Under the pieces are notes generated by a model. It saw only the letters and a list, made by a program, of their open reading frames with translations. It was not told the origin of the DNA and ran no database searches. DNA of 22,793 nucleotides from a virus. Positions within the stretch are counted from its first letter, which is position 1. Each line of letters opens with the position of its first letter. Where the stretch lies: IMG/VR virus record IMGVR_UViG_3300025645_000494, positions 1 to 22,793 of that record. The stretch is one strand, 5' to 3'. The position numbers and the translations under genes were made by a program. This document shows positions 6,146 to 13,314 of this stretch, in pieces.

Positions 6146-6546
6146 TAGATTGTAAATTGAAGTGTTGGTTGTAAAGTATTTGATACTGTTACTGTAGGAG
6201 GAGTTACGACAACTTCTTGATTTGTTTTAATCAAAGTTACTATCCACTCTTTTTTATTCCGTTCATCATTCAGGAAAACCCCATTAATCTCATGCAAAAT
6301 ATCCCTATAAAGAACTTGCTGAGTTTGATCCGGTTGAAATCCTGACCTCCATTGAATACCCATTACATAGGTATTAGGTAATTTAAGCTGTAAAGACTCG
6401 ATTGAATTACTTGCTTTGGATTGAATCATTCTTGCTGAGGTTGTAAGCTCCACAACTTGATTAGGAATAAAGCCACCGTAACCATCTGGACTTTGCCCAT
6501 TAGTAATAAATGAAACCCGTTCTGTATATTTTCCAAAGTTTATCAT
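6145..6546 (-). CDS. Head closure protein (phage head-tail joining family)
   Basis: A 133-residue beta-rich protein with the pattern of the Phage_H_T_join family (SPP1 gp16, HK97 gp7 type). It begins NFGKYTERVSFIT, followed by a segment with DGYGGF, and includes a late motif NDERNKKEWIVTL that resembles the conserved family ending. It should form the ring that closes the head below the connector. It overlaps the connector gene by 4 nt and the next gene by 1 nt. Confidence 0.75.
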   Translation of the reverse strand: MINFGKYTERVSFITNGQSPDGYGGFIPNQVVELTTSARMIQSKASNSIESLQLKLPNTYVMGIQWRSGFQPDQTQQVLYRDILHEINGVFLNDERNKKEWIVTLIKTNQEVVVTPPTVTVSNTLQPTLQFTI

Positions 6547-7007
6547 ACGAAGTAATCTTCTCTGAATTTCAATTCATCAACTAGACTCATGTTCATGGTT
6601 GCATTTACAGCCTCTTCCATGCTGTTTTGCCTGTATGCAAATCCTGTCGCTATCCTTTTAAGCATAGCAGTTTTTAAGCGAATAGGCAAAGGATTAGCCA
6701 CATTGAACCCTGCTGAATATTGATAGTCGGTTGTGGTATCTAGGCTTTCATCAGCCCAAACAACATCCTCGATATACGGCCCCCAAGGGAATATCCTTTC
6801 ATCCTTTGAGTTATTTTGAATCTGAATAGTTCTGACCGTGTAGCATTGGCCCGAGGCTGATTCACTTGCTTCTATAGCACTTGGAATAAGGAAATCAGCT
6901 ATAAGGCTGTCAAAATCTGAATAGTCGATTTGCATCCATATTTTAGCCTCTTGCAGGGTTATTGGTTCGGTAACCGTTCCAAGTCTTGTTATTCTGAGTT
7001 GTGGCAT
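6543..7007 (-). CDS. Head-tail connector (gp6-like)
   Basis: A 154-residue protein with gp6-family features: an early PITLQEAKIWMQID motif, an acidic helix (DSLIADFLIPSAIEASE), and a C-terminal helix with RLKTAMLKRIATGFAYR. Members form a dodecameric ring below the portal. Its ATG at 7007 overlaps the TAA of the small upstream ORF (TAATG), so coupling is likely. Confidence 0.8.
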   Translation of the reverse strand: MPQLRITRLGTVTEPITLQEAKIWMQIDYSDFDSLIADFLIPSAIEASESASGQCYTVRTIQIQNNSKDERIFPWGPYIEDVVWADESLDTTTDYQYSAGFNVANPLPIRLKTAMLKRIATGFAYRQNSMEEAVNATMNMSLVDELKFREDYFV

Positions 7008-7147
7008 TACTTAGTATTGTAATGAGTTGATGAGATTTTTGTCCATATCGCTATTCCTTTCATAACCAATTCGGCATCTTTAACGCCTCCAAAGGATAGT
7101 ATTTCATCCTTTTTAAATGGTGGATAGTCATTGATTAGCTTTATCAT
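7007..7147 (-). CDS. 46-residue protein coupled to the connector gene
   Basis: A short ORF from ATG 7147 (MIKLINDYPPFKKDEI...) whose stop overlaps the connector start by one base. The sequence is soluble, with a Pro-Pro-Phe-Lys-Lys-Asp-Glu segment and a central Phe-Gly-Gly. The TAATG junction and lack of spare space argue for translation. No family was recognised. It separates the glycosyltransferase from the connector set and could be a minor connector-associated protein. Confidence 0.6.
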   Translation of the reverse strand: MIKLINDYPPFKKDEILSFGGVKDAELVMKGIAIWTKISSTHYNTK

Positions 7148-7167
7148 GCTGACAATTTACAAAAAAA

Positions 7168-8397
7168 TCATTTCAAATGGCTTTTTTCATCAAATGGATT
7201 TTTATCGCTCCATGCCCTGTATAGGTGAAAAACATAAAGATTGTCCATTATACCAATTTTTAGCCCTTTAGCCCTTACTTTCTGATTGAATATCGTATCA
7301 AATGCAATGTGGTTTTCTTCAAAGCCTCCTACCTCCTTCCAAGTGGATTTTTTAAAAGCCATAAAGCAGCCCGCTACACCTAATTGTTTTAAATCCGTTA
7401 TCCCTGGATCCTCATACTTTTCTGATTGAGCTATCTTAATATGATTTTTAATATTCATATCCTCAGAAAACGTGTTATTGTGGCATTGGTGCATTCCTCT
7501 AAGCCTATTTGTAAAGCATCCAATCAGCCCAAACCTTGATCCATGCAAAGCCAAAGACTTATAGATTCTTTCGCCCCAATCAGGAGTAAGATAGGTAATA
7601 TCTCCATCTTGTAATACGATCCAAGTATCATCCTCCCACTTTTCGCAAAACTCATTTAAAGCCCTTCCAATGTTCTTATTAATACTGAAAGGATTTGAAT
7701 AGACAATCTTTAAAGGTATCACATAACCGCCTTGATTTTTTTGCATAAAAAGATTTGCAGAATGATTGCCTAGCAACTTGAAATATGAGTACATTACAAC
7801 CCGTTTAATCGAATTGATCTTAGTTCCTGTCATGTAACTAGCATACGGAAAAGTTAATTGATCTCGATGGCTGTATTGATTCAATGCTTTTGCCCAAACC
7901 AACTCCAACCGCTTCACTTCATCTGACTTATCCCGAATTAAAACCCCATTAGCCCAAAGGCCAAAATCAACCCGACACCCTGATTCCTTTACAAATTTAA
8001 TCGTTCTTTCTACTGATTCCCTTGTATCTTTTCCTAGCTTGATAATCTTTTCACCCTCAGATATTATGTCTTGCCTCTCATTATGGATGCAGGTTAAAAC
8101 ACCTCCTTTGTAATAGGTATCAATAAACTGATTAGCATCTGAAATTTGCTGAAAGTTGCCATCAAAGTAAATGGTTAAATCGTATCCATCAGTATATTTA
8201 TGGGAAAGGATTTTGATTAACCTTTGTTGCTTATAGTTGTTTTGCTCTTTTGGAATGACCTTAATTTTCCATCCTAAAGCCTTTAGATTTGGATTATCTG
8301 TGAAAAGAATATAATCCCAACCAGGGCTATTCCTTGTTGATTTAGGAACATCATAATCATTTGTGATTACTGAATAGATTAACTTTTTGTTAGCCAT
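7168..8397 (-). CDS. Two-domain glycosyltransferase
   Basis: A 409-residue protein with two sugar-transfer-type halves. Residues 1-215 resemble the DUF616/TOD1-like fold: YSVITNDYD, then DYILFTDNP, YKQQRLIKIL, the acidic YFDGN near 77-81 and HRDQLTF near 177-183. Residues 228-400 look like a GT-A family 2 domain: PLKIVYSNPF, WIVLQDGDITYL with a DxD-like QDGD at 263-266, and VAGCFMAFKKSTWKEVGGFE near 341-360, the usual acceptor-side motif. It overlaps the methyltransferase gene by 19 nt. Likely targets are virion proteins or a host surface glycan; neither is shown by sequence. The pairing with a Methyltransf_24 gene suggests assembly of a decorated sugar. Confidence 0.75.
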   Translation of the reverse strand: MANKKLIYSVITNDYDVPKSTRNSPGWDYILFTDNPNLKALGWKIKVIPKEQNNYKQQRLIKILSHKYTDGYDLTIYFDGNFQQISDANQFIDTYYKGGVLTCIHNERQDIISEGEKIIKLGKDTRESVERTIKFVKESGCRVDFGLWANGVLIRDKSDEVKRLELVWAKALNQYSHRDQLTFPYASYMTGTKINSIKRVVMYSYFKLLGNHSANLFMQKNQGGYVIPLKIVYSNPFSINKNIGRALNEFCEKWEDDTWIVLQDGDITYLTPDWGERIYKSLALHGSRFGLIGCFTNRLRGMHQCHNNTFSEDMNIKNHIKIAQSEKYEDPGITDLKQLGVAGCFMAFKKSTWKEVGGFEENHIAFDTIFNQKVRAKGLKIGIMDNLYVFHLYRAWSDKNPFDEKSHLK

Positions 8398-8927
8398 CCT
8401 TCATTTTCTTTGTAATCTTCAAAGGTTGTTTCCATATCCACAAATCCTAATTCTAGTTTATGCCTTGACTTACGGATTATTCCCAGCCCATATTCGTCAT
8501 CCCAATAGTCTAGCTTTAACTTAGTATTGATTTTAAGGCCATTCCAAGCCCTCCATACATCTCCAGTCCATACCGTTTGAATCCTTGGCACTTGTTGCAT
8601 TTGAAACGTGTGTGGCTTAATATCATGGATCAAAATCATACCGCATTTATTCAGGAAATTCCAAGAGTTTACAATATCTCGTTCTACTTGGTCGGCATGG
8701 TGTAGGCTATCAATGAAAATAAGGTCAAAGGTATCTTGGCAATGCTCAAAGAAAGTGTCTGAGTCAAGAGTTCCAATGTCTTTTCCACTTACAGCCGGAT
8801 CAATTCCAATTTTGGTCTGAACATCAACCCCTTTAAAATTATTCCCATCACCTAACCCAATTTCCAAGTAGCTTGAAAATCCATTTGCTTTGATTAGCCC
8901 GTTTATGTATTCAGTTCTTTTGTTCAT
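8379..8927 (-). CDS. Class I SAM-dependent methyltransferase
   Basis: A 182-residue Rossmann methyltransferase of the Methyltransf_24 type. Motif I is YLEIGLGDGNNF (about 20-31), an acidic end of strand 2 follows (GIDPAVS), motif IV-like DLIFIDSLHHADQVERDI lies near 68-85, and a conserved HDIKP occurs near 100. This family often sits beside glycosyltransferases and modifies sugars or glycan-bearing proteins, which agrees with the overlapping downstream glycosyltransferase. The substrate cannot be read from the sequence. Confidence 0.75.
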   Translation of the reverse strand: MNKRTEYINGLIKANGFSSYLEIGLGDGNNFKGVDVQTKIGIDPAVSGKDIGTLDSDTFFEHCQDTFDLIFIDSLHHADQVERDIVNSWNFLNKCGMILIHDIKPHTFQMQQVPRIQTVWTGDVWRAWNGLKINTKLKLDYWDDEYGLGIIRKSRHKLELGFVDMETTFEDYKENEGWLTKS

Positions 8928-8932
8928 AGATT

Positions 8933-9259
8933 TTAGTTTTCTGATTCAATTACCTTTAATTCTCCTAAATCCCACGCTTTAATAATCTCTATTATTTCCT
9001 TAAATGAAGTTTCATCTGATGCTTTTTCCAATAATGATTCAAATAAATTAATCAGATCAAAGAAAACTAATTGTTCATCTTCAGTAAACATCACATGGGC
9101 CTGTTTACTAACCCTTTCAAAATTAGCCTTTAAATTTTTAAGCTTCAAATGCAATGATGGATCATAAACTTTGAGCATACTTGTATTTTCGTATTGACTT
9201 AACATGATTTCAGACATTGAGCAAAAAAGTAAGTATGCTATTGCTTGTTTGTTTTTCAT
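8933..9259 (-). CDS. Unknown helical protein
   Basis: A 108-residue, mostly helical and acidic protein. The N-terminus has a moderately hydrophobic helix (QAIAYLLFCSMSEIML), followed by charged helices with many Glu, Leu and Lys. Its ATG overlaps the stop of the small upstream ORF (ATGA), and it lies 5 nt before the methyltransferase gene, so all are co-translated. No family was recognised and no catalytic pattern is visible. Confidence 0.6.
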   Translation of the reverse strand: MKNKQAIAYLLFCSMSEIMLSQYENTSMLKVYDPSLHLKLKNLKANFERVSKQAHVMFTEDEQLVFFDLINLFESLLEKASDETSFKEIIEIIKAWDLGELKVIESEN

Positions 9260-9423
9260 AGCTTTTCAAGTATTGATTCTAAATGATTTTTAAACTCGCT
9301 TGCAGTTAATCCATTCGGTAACTGAATTTCAAAGTCCTTAGCCCTTTCATTAGGCTTTGAATAGACTCCGATAGCTGAAAACCCCGTAGTGTTGGGGATA
9401 AGTCGCTTAATCTTGTATTTCAT
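9256..9423 (-). CDS. 55-residue unknown protein
   Basis: A short ORF from ATG 9423 (MKYKIKRLIPNTTGFS...) ending in TGA that overlaps the next ATG by 4 nt. The head overlaps the end of the upstream gene by 17 nt. It is basic at the N-terminus and has a short hydrophobic turn followed by a C-terminal helix (ASEFKNHLESILEKL). Tight coupling on both sides supports translation. No homology was recognised. Confidence 0.6.
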   Translation of the reverse strand: MKYKIKRLIPNTTGFSAIGVYSKPNERAKDFEIQLPNGLTASEFKNHLESILEKL

Positions 9424-10054
9424 TGTTGAGGTATTTTTCGAGTTGGGAGGTTAGGAATTGACCGCTTTTATTAGCATTATTAACCTCATTAAAATTAGTT
9501 ACCTTAAATTGATAAGTAGGGCTAATTGATAAAGTTTCATGTATTAATTCAACCTCAATCCTTTTCGGGAGCTTGGTAGCCCATTTGCCTTGTTGGTAGA
9601 TAAAAATGCCCCATATATAAAAAGAGTCATCTGATTTATGGTAATGATAATTATCTAATCCAAAATCAGGACTTGATCCATTATAGCCTACAGTATTTAC
9701 AAAACTATCCCCCTTCTTAATCTCCCCGTACCTTTCAAAGGCTTCTTTCTTGAGATGATCGACGTATGCTTGTTCGGTTGATTTTTTGAATAATTGCTTT
9801 CCAAATGAGAAATCAAAGCCAATTAATTGAACGTAATTTCTATATATCGATGTAATTTTATACAACCTACCCATCTTCAATTCTGGTGTATCGAAAGCAA
9901 TATCAACACATTCAGCAAACTCCACCCCTTCCCAAATGTCTTTTGGCTTAATATGGATTAGTGTTCCGTTATCGTCGCTCTCTCTATAGGTTGAAATCTC
10001 AAACCCTTCTTTTTCACAAATAGCCTTTAGCCGTTCAAAATCATCTTGTTTCAT
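9407..10054 (-). CDS. Unknown protein at the start of the accessory block
   Basis: A 215-residue soluble alpha/beta protein. The N-terminal third has a helix (DFERLKAICEKEGF) and strands; the middle is rich in aromatics (DNYHYHKSDDSFYIWGIFIY). It is the first minus-strand gene after the tRNA-like element. The leader before ATG 10054 contains ACCAAAA and, further up, CATATTTT (10074-10081), a weak -7 match. No family was recognised. It is not an obvious structural protein. Confidence 0.6.
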   Translation of the reverse strand: MKQDDFERLKAICEKEGFEISTYRESDDNGTLIHIKPKDIWEGVEFAECVDIAFDTPELKMGRLYKITSIYRNYVQLIGFDFSFGKQLFKKSTEQAYVDHLKKEAFERYGEIKKGDSFVNTVGYNGSSPDFGLDNYHYHKSDDSFYIWGIFIYQQGKWATKLPKRIEVELIHETLSISPTYQFKVTNFNEVNNANKSGQFLTSQLEKYLNNEIQD

Positions 10055-10094
10055 AGTTTTTTGGTTAAGTGTTAAAATATGCTAGTCTTTCCTA

Positions 10095-10172
10095 GCAGTC
10101 ACCATTTAGTTTGCTTAGTGTTAGACTATACTGGTTTAGCCTCTATAAACTATCTAAGCTTAGCCTGACTGC
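10095..10172. other. 78-nt element closed by a 7-bp inverted repeat
   Basis: GCAGTCA (10095-10101) and TGACTGC (10166-10172) can close a 78-nt structure, the size of a tRNA with its acceptor stem. No T-arm motif (TTCGANTC) is present on either strand, so it is not a canonical tRNA. It contains a 10-nt palindrome, CTAAGCTTAG. A small hairpin (GCTAG, 6-nt loop, CTAGC) lies at 10081-10096, overlapping its left end. The rest of 10055-10222 shows no gene. Confidence 0.35.
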
Positions 10173-10222
10173 ATTTAAATAACACCTGTGTCAGTTTTCC
10201 TTATCGTGTTAATCATGCTATG

Positions 10223-10345
10223 TAATCGGGACAGGACTCGAACCTGTAAGATTAATTTATTGACTTATTAGCCCTTAACGGTGCTTATCATTTATGCCCT
10301 ATCTATTAGGGAAGTCTCAGTGTCTACCAATTCCGCCACCCGATT
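10223..10345 (-). tRNA. tRNA-Leu-like element with oversized middle part
   Basis: On the minus strand a perfect 7-bp acceptor stem (AATCGGG/CCCGATT) has discriminator A. The D-arm GCGGAATTGGTAGACAC is of Leu type, and the T-arm ACAGG TTCGAGT CCTGT is perfect. The part between D and T arms is 72 nt, about 40 more than normal, so the total is 123 nt. No clean anticodon arm is present. CCCTA/TAGGG forms a hairpin there, and GACTT/AAGTC could pair around it. CCA is not encoded, although CA follows the discriminator. It could be a degraded phage tRNA, one carrying an insertion, or a tRNA mimic. Confidence 0.6.
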
Positions 10346-10408
10346 GATTTACCAAATAAAGGAATAATTCAGATAAATTCAAAATCTTGTATTAATTTGT
10401 TTATAAAA

Positions 10409-10437
10409 AAAGCCCTAAAGAATATCTCTAGGGCTTT
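10409..10437 (-). terminator. Intrinsic terminator of the capsid gene
   Basis: AAAGCCCTA (10409-10417) pairs with TAGGGCTTT (10429-10437) over 9 bp with an 11-nt loop. On the minus strand the hairpin is followed by T-rich sequence (A-run 10405-10410 on the plus strand). It lies 27 nt past the end of the major capsid gene and separates the head operon from the tRNA-like element and accessory block. Confidence 0.85.
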
Positions 10438-10463
10438 ACCATTTAACTTAACCAAAAACTACT

Positions 10464-11720
10464 TTACGTTGTTTCCAAGATCGCTTTAGCAGCAGCCATT
10501 GTACCTTTAACCAATACCGGAGTATCATTTGCAGACACGAACTGAACAAGTCTTTGCTCCATCAAGATTGTTTTTCTGTTGTTGATGAAATCATTTCCAT
10601 CCAATCCGATTTGCAATCTCATTCCCTGTCTGAATCGTACGTTTACCGCTGACAAGTCACCACCAATGAAATCATTACCTCCAAGTGATGCATTTGTACC
10701 GATCAATCTGACACCCCATGCAGATACATTACCCTGAGCATCTACCAAAACACCCTGTGGGAGGATATAATGATTGTCAGTTGCTTTTGTAGATAGCATT
10801 TCATGGATAACACCATTCTTAACGAAGATAGCGTTTACAATTCCATTAGCTTCTTTCACCTGAGCAATGATTGCATTGATAACATCCCAAGAAGTAGCAT
10901 TGTCAACTGCTCCAGGCAAGGTAGTTCCTCCTGTAAATGCACTTGCATACTCAGTAAGACCTTTCAAATTGTCTCCTGTATTGTCACCTGAAAACAACTG
11001 ATTTTCAGTTACAATATCGGCTCGCTTCATCATATTCGTCTGAATATAAGAAACCAACTGAGGCAAATCTTCCAAGAACTCGGTAGTTACTTTACCGTAA
11101 ACAGCAATCTTTTTAGCTACTGCATTTCTTTCTTCATATCGAACTGATAGCTGAGTTTTGGTATCACCTTCACCAATGAATATAGGCGTACCCTGCTCGT
11201 CTAATTCTTCAATCCACATAGCGTAAGGCTTAGAGATTGTTCCCGTGCTTACGTTCTGCAAATAGGTTAGTACTCGCTTTCTGATTGAAGAGATAATACC
11301 TGTATTCTCAGTAAGTGAATATTGAGATGCAGATCCAACCGCTTCAATAGTGTTGAAATCTCCAATCGTTACCGCTGCTTTCAAGTCAAAGAATAATGGG
11401 CCTTCTTGTCTACCACCGTTATCAATGATAGCTTTAATTTCAGCTCCTTTTTCCTTGAATTGCTCCTCAAGTTCTACAATCCAGTTTTTAGCCTTTACTT
11501 CTGACCTTGTAGGCATTTTCTTCAGATCAATGGCAAGTGTATCCAATTGCTTCTGCATCACCTCCATTTGATCTTTTTTAGCCTTCTCAGATAAGAGAAT
11601 TTCTTGAGCCTTTGCAAACGCTTCATTAGCCTTTGCGATTGCATCGGAAGCATCTTTCTTGATTGCTTCGCCTGCTGACTTAATCAATAGATCAAGTTCT
11701 GTTTTTAATTCGTTTTCCAT
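10464..11720 (-). CDS. Major capsid protein, HK97 fold
   Basis: A 418-residue HK97-type capsid subunit. Residues 1-110 form a long charged coiled coil rich in Ala, Lys and Glu, which is the delta (scaffold) domain normally removed by the prohead protease. The shell domain follows: an N-arm-like segment, then IRKRVLTYLQN, the EGDTKTQ region, KKIAVYGKVTTEFLEDLP near 205-222, and the C-terminal FRQGMRLQIGLDGNDFINN region near 365-385. Length fits the family including the delta domain. It overlaps the protease gene by 16 nt and ends before a strong terminator, as expected for the most abundant product of the operon. Confidence 0.92.
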   Translation of the reverse strand: MENELKTELDLLIKSAGEAIKKDASDAIAKANEAFAKAQEILLSEKAKKDQMEVMQKQLDTLAIDLKKMPTRSEVKAKNWIVELEEQFKEKGAEIKAIIDNGGRQEGPLFFDLKAAVTIGDFNTIEAVGSASQYSLTENTGIISSIRKRVLTYLQNVSTGTISKPYAMWIEELDEQGTPIFIGEGDTKTQLSVRYEERNAVAKKIAVYGKVTTEFLEDLPQLVSYIQTNMMKRADIVTENQLFSGDNTGDNLKGLTEYASAFTGGTTLPGAVDNATSWDVINAIIAQVKEANGIVNAIFVKNGVIHEMLSTKATDNHYILPQGVLVDAQGNVSAWGVRLIGTNASLGGNDFIGGDLSAVNVRFRQGMRLQIGLDGNDFINNRKTILMEQRLVQFVSANDTPVLVKGTMAAAKAILETT

Positions 11721-12397
11721 GTTTCCAATGAGTTTTTTAAATGTTCGATTAGTTGTCTATTCTGATCGGCTTCTAGTTCTTTGGAAGTGTTCTTAAACGG
11801 CTTCAAAATTTCCTGAAGTGATTTAACGTGATTTTCAAGTTTTATTAGGGTATCATCCGTGCAAGTTGAAACCCTTAAATATTTTTCTAGTTTTCCCATG
11901 TAAGCAATTGCCTCTTCTGGGTCTGTGAAATCTTTTAATTCAATCTTGCTAGTGTTAGGATTCATACCAAGAAAACGAATTGCAGAAACTTCTAAAAGCA
12001 TTGATTCCTTTAAAATGTTAGCCTTTCTGCTCGAATCAAACATTTCTTTAATCGGGACATATCCGTATGAATGTTGATTTATAATGCCTGAATCAACCAT
12101 TTTGACAAAATCAACTCCATCGTTATGCGTTCCTGACTTCATCTCATATCCTGCCTCTTCGTGATTTTCCCAAACATCAGTTAAAATGCCTGGCACATTT
12201 TTCTTGTCATGGTCTAAAAGGAACTTAATTAGTTTTGATGATTTTGGCCCACGTTCATTAATTGACTTGGAAAAAACCCCAAATTCTGATATATCACCTC
12301 CTAAGTCCTTAACATTATGCTTGGCAAAAACCCCCGATACAATACCCTGTTTCAGATCAACGTCTTTAAATCCAATATCGACACCTTTAGTTAGCAT
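11705..12397 (-). CDS. HK97 family prohead protease
   Basis: A 230-residue serine protease of the herpesvirus-assemblin-like HK97 protease clan that cleaves the capsid delta domain during maturation. The expected residues are visible: His63 in FLLDHDKKNVPG, Ser110 in NQHSYGY, and Glu136 in LLEVSAI. The C-terminal part (155-230) is helical and charged, a likely scaffold or self-targeting tail. It starts at ATG 12397 behind late promoter B. Position directly before the major capsid gene is canonical. Confidence 0.88.
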   Translation of the reverse strand: MLTKGVDIGFKDVDLKQGIVSGVFAKHNVKDLGGDISEFGVFSKSINERGPKSSKLIKFLLDHDKKNVPGILTDVWENHEEAGYEMKSGTHNDGVDFVKMVDSGIINQHSYGYVPIKEMFDSSRKANILKESMLLEVSAIRFLGMNPNTSKIELKDFTDPEEAIAYMGKLEKYLRVSTCTDDTLIKLENHVKSLQEILKPFKNTSKELEADQNRQLIEHLKNSLETWKTN

Positions 12398-12414
12398 TTG
12401 TTTATTCGTTTAGC

Positions 12415-12446
12415 CAAATATGCTAATAAAAAAAATGATTTACAAA
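12415..12446 (-). promoter_or_regulatory. Late promoter B (protease-capsid operon)
   Basis: Minus-strand TTTG (12446-12443), a 20-nt spacer, then CATATTTG (12422-12415). AAACG follows in the leader and ATG lies 17 nt downstream of the -7 element. Nearly the same 28-nt core as promoter A, including TTATT...GAATAA-type flanks. Confidence 0.75.
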
Positions 12447-12465
12447 AAATAAATGTTTTACATAC

Positions 12466-12496
12466 TTTATAAATCCATTTTTTAGAATTAGATTTG
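12466..12496 (+). promoter_or_regulatory. Promoter of the PAPS-reductase-like gene
   Basis: TTTA (12466-12469), a 19-nt spacer, then TAGATTTG (12489-12496), a full match to TANNTTTG. The ATG follows only 3 nt later (12500), so transcription from this element would begin at or next to the start codon and give a leaderless or nearly leaderless mRNA. It is back to back with late promoter B. Confidence 0.6.
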
Positions 12497-12499
12497 ACT

Positions 12500-13312
12500 A
12501 TGAAAACAATCAACTCTTTAAGCGGTGGTAAAACCTCTTCATATATGGCAGTTCATTACCCTACTGATTTTAATATTTTTTCATTAGTAAGAACTGAGTC
12601 TGAATATTGCAGATCAAAAGACAAAAATCTTATAAAATACGTAAGTGATAAAATAGGCATAGATTTCATTGCAACTGCTGAAAGTGATAAAACTCTTTAC
12701 GTTGTTCGTGATTTGGAGCAGTTGATAGGCAAAGAAATACTTTGGGTATCAGGAGATTCATTTGAAAAGGTTATTGAAAAACGGAAGGCATTACCCAATA
12801 TGATGTGGAGGTTTTGCACTACTGAAATGAAAATGAAACCTATTTTTGAGTATTGCCAAAATGAAATAAAAGAGATTGTTCAGATGCAAATTGGTTTCCG
12901 GTATGATGAAAAGGAAAGGGCTAATAGAGAAAATACTACTTTCAAGGCTGTTGTAGGTCAAAGTGAAAATGGAAGAAACAAATGGGATGAAATCTATTGG
13001 AGGGAATTAAGCTATCCAATGATTGATGATAAAAAAACACATCCAACTATTTCAAAGTGGGCTAATGATTCAGGTTTAATTTTTCCAAACGATTCAAATT
13101 GTGTTGGTTGTTTTTGGAAACCATTTCAGCAACTTAGAAAGAATTGGGAAGATGAACCTTTAAAAATGAGATGGTTTTCTGAAATGGAAACCAAAATGAA
13201 TAGATCATTTAAAAAGGAAATGAATTACAAAAAGGTTAAAAAAATAGGCATTCAGCAGGATTTTAATTTTGGTACTGGCTCAGGATGTCAGGCAGGATTT
13301 TGTACAGATTAA
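12500..13312 (+). CDS. PAPS-reductase-like PP-loop protein (moron)
   Basis: A 270-residue protein of the phosphoadenosine-phosphosulfate reductase/adenine-nucleotide alpha-hydrolase superfamily. The PP-loop SGGKTSS is at 8-14, an RTES segment at 31-34, and MMWRFCTTEMKMKP at 101-114. Cysteines C106, C201, C204, C263 and C268 could hold an iron-sulfur cluster, as in the DndC/TtcA branches. Phage members are common but their substrate is largely unsettled: sulfur transfer to DNA or tRNA, or nucleotide chemistry, are options. It is transcribed against the surrounding head genes from its own promoter and ends 2 nt before the convergent head morphogenesis gene, the layout of a moron. The in-frame TTG at 12494 is less likely as the start than ATG 12500. 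Confidence 0.75.
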   Translation: MKTINSLSGGKTSSYMAVHYPTDFNIFSLVRTESEYCRSKDKNLIKYVSDKIGIDFIATAESDKTLYVVRDLEQLIGKEILWVSGDSFEKVIEKRKALPNMMWRFCTTEMKMKPIFEYCQNEIKEIVQMQIGFRYDEKERANRENTTFKAVVGQSENGRNKWDEIYWRELSYPMIDDKKTHPTISKWANDSGLIFPNDSNCVGCFWKPFQQLRKNWEDEPLKMRWFSEMETKMNRSFKKEMNYKKVKKIGIQQDFNFGTGSGCQAGFCTD

Positions 13313-13314
13313 GT

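Noticed and set aside
10095-10172. Second tRNA gene
   Set aside because: Acceptor-like stem and size fit, but no T-arm motif or convincing anticodon arm on either strand.
10223-10345. Group I intron in a tRNA-Leu(UAA) gene
   Set aside because: The possible insertion is only about 42 nt, without the P3-P8 core or a terminal G in the right place; kept only as a remnant hypothesis.
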